A stretch of 13,729 nucleotides of DNA from Bacteroidales bacterium UBA4073 (GTDB lineage Bacteria > Bacteroidota > Bacteroidia > Bacteroidales > Tenuifilaceae): positions 1-13,729 of the forward strand of contig DFYV01000071.1 of the NCBI GenBank assembly GCA_002383425.1. The letters run 5' to 3'. A program made the position numbers and the translations under genes. A model generated the notes under the pieces. That model was not told where the DNA came from and did no database searches. It was given only the letters and a program-made list of their open reading frames with translations. Shown piece by piece: positions 13,707-13,729 of this stretch (position 1 is its first letter; every line of letters begins with the position of its first letter).

Positions 13707-13729
13707 ATTTCAGATTTCAGATTTCAGAT
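13707..13729 (+). repeat. ATTTCAG heptad array, cut by window end
   Basis: Three exact ATTTCAG units (13707-13727) and the start of a fourth. This is another unit family with the same 7-bp period; its extent beyond the window is unknown. Confidence 0.8.

Overview
The window looks like a Bacteroidota chromosome, probably an environmental Bacteroidales or Marinilabiliales type. The evidence is the AT-rich intergenic DNA, the near absence of Shine-Dalgarno sequences before tightly packed starts, several candidate promoters of the TTG / TAnnTTTG type, and the gene families present. The species cannot be named from the sequence.

Layout. Positions 1-524 are non-coding and consist mostly of a heptanucleotide repeat array: 44 consecutive 7-bp units at 64-371, plus smaller groups. 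An AAA_14/DUF4143-type ATPase follows (525-1706). Next is a two-gene module: a GHKL-type ATP-binding protein broken by an in-frame TAA (1952-2764, with the reading frame continuing to 2959), and a STAS-like DUF4325 protein (2983-3348). This module lies between two direct copies of a roughly 150-bp composite repeat (1694-1844 and 3364-3512), each made of two small hairpins followed by heptad repeats.

Positions 3802-11494 form one tightly packed plus-strand operon for a Wzx/Wzy-type surface polysaccharide (O-antigen or capsule). In order it encodes a polyprenyl-phosphate sugar-1-phosphate transferase, a flippase, a GT4 glycosyltransferase, a polysaccharide deacetylase, two more glycosyltransferases and an O-antigen polymerase/ligase. 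A strong bidirectional terminator (11521-11547) separates it from a convergent Wzz-like chain-length protein (minus strand, 11549-12538). galE (12612-13646) is transcribed divergently from wzz, and the 73-bp gap between them holds a perfect 8+1+8 palindrome that reads as two back-to-back -7 promoter boxes.

Working together, the initiating transferase loads the first sugar phosphate on the lipid carrier. The three glycosyltransferases extend the repeat unit, and the deacetylase may free an N-acetyl group. Wzx flips the unit, the Wzy-like protein polymerises it, Wzz sets chain length, and GalE supplies UDP-galactose or UDP-GalNAc. No other sugar-nucleotide genes are present, so those precursors must come from elsewhere.

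The least explained part is the repeat system. Phase-locked 7-bp arrays of several unit families occur only at the edges of gene blocks and are G/T-rich on the same strand. They are associated with a 26-bp sequence found inverted at the two ends of the window (36-61 and 13678-13703) and with the composite hairpin repeat around the regulatory gene pair.
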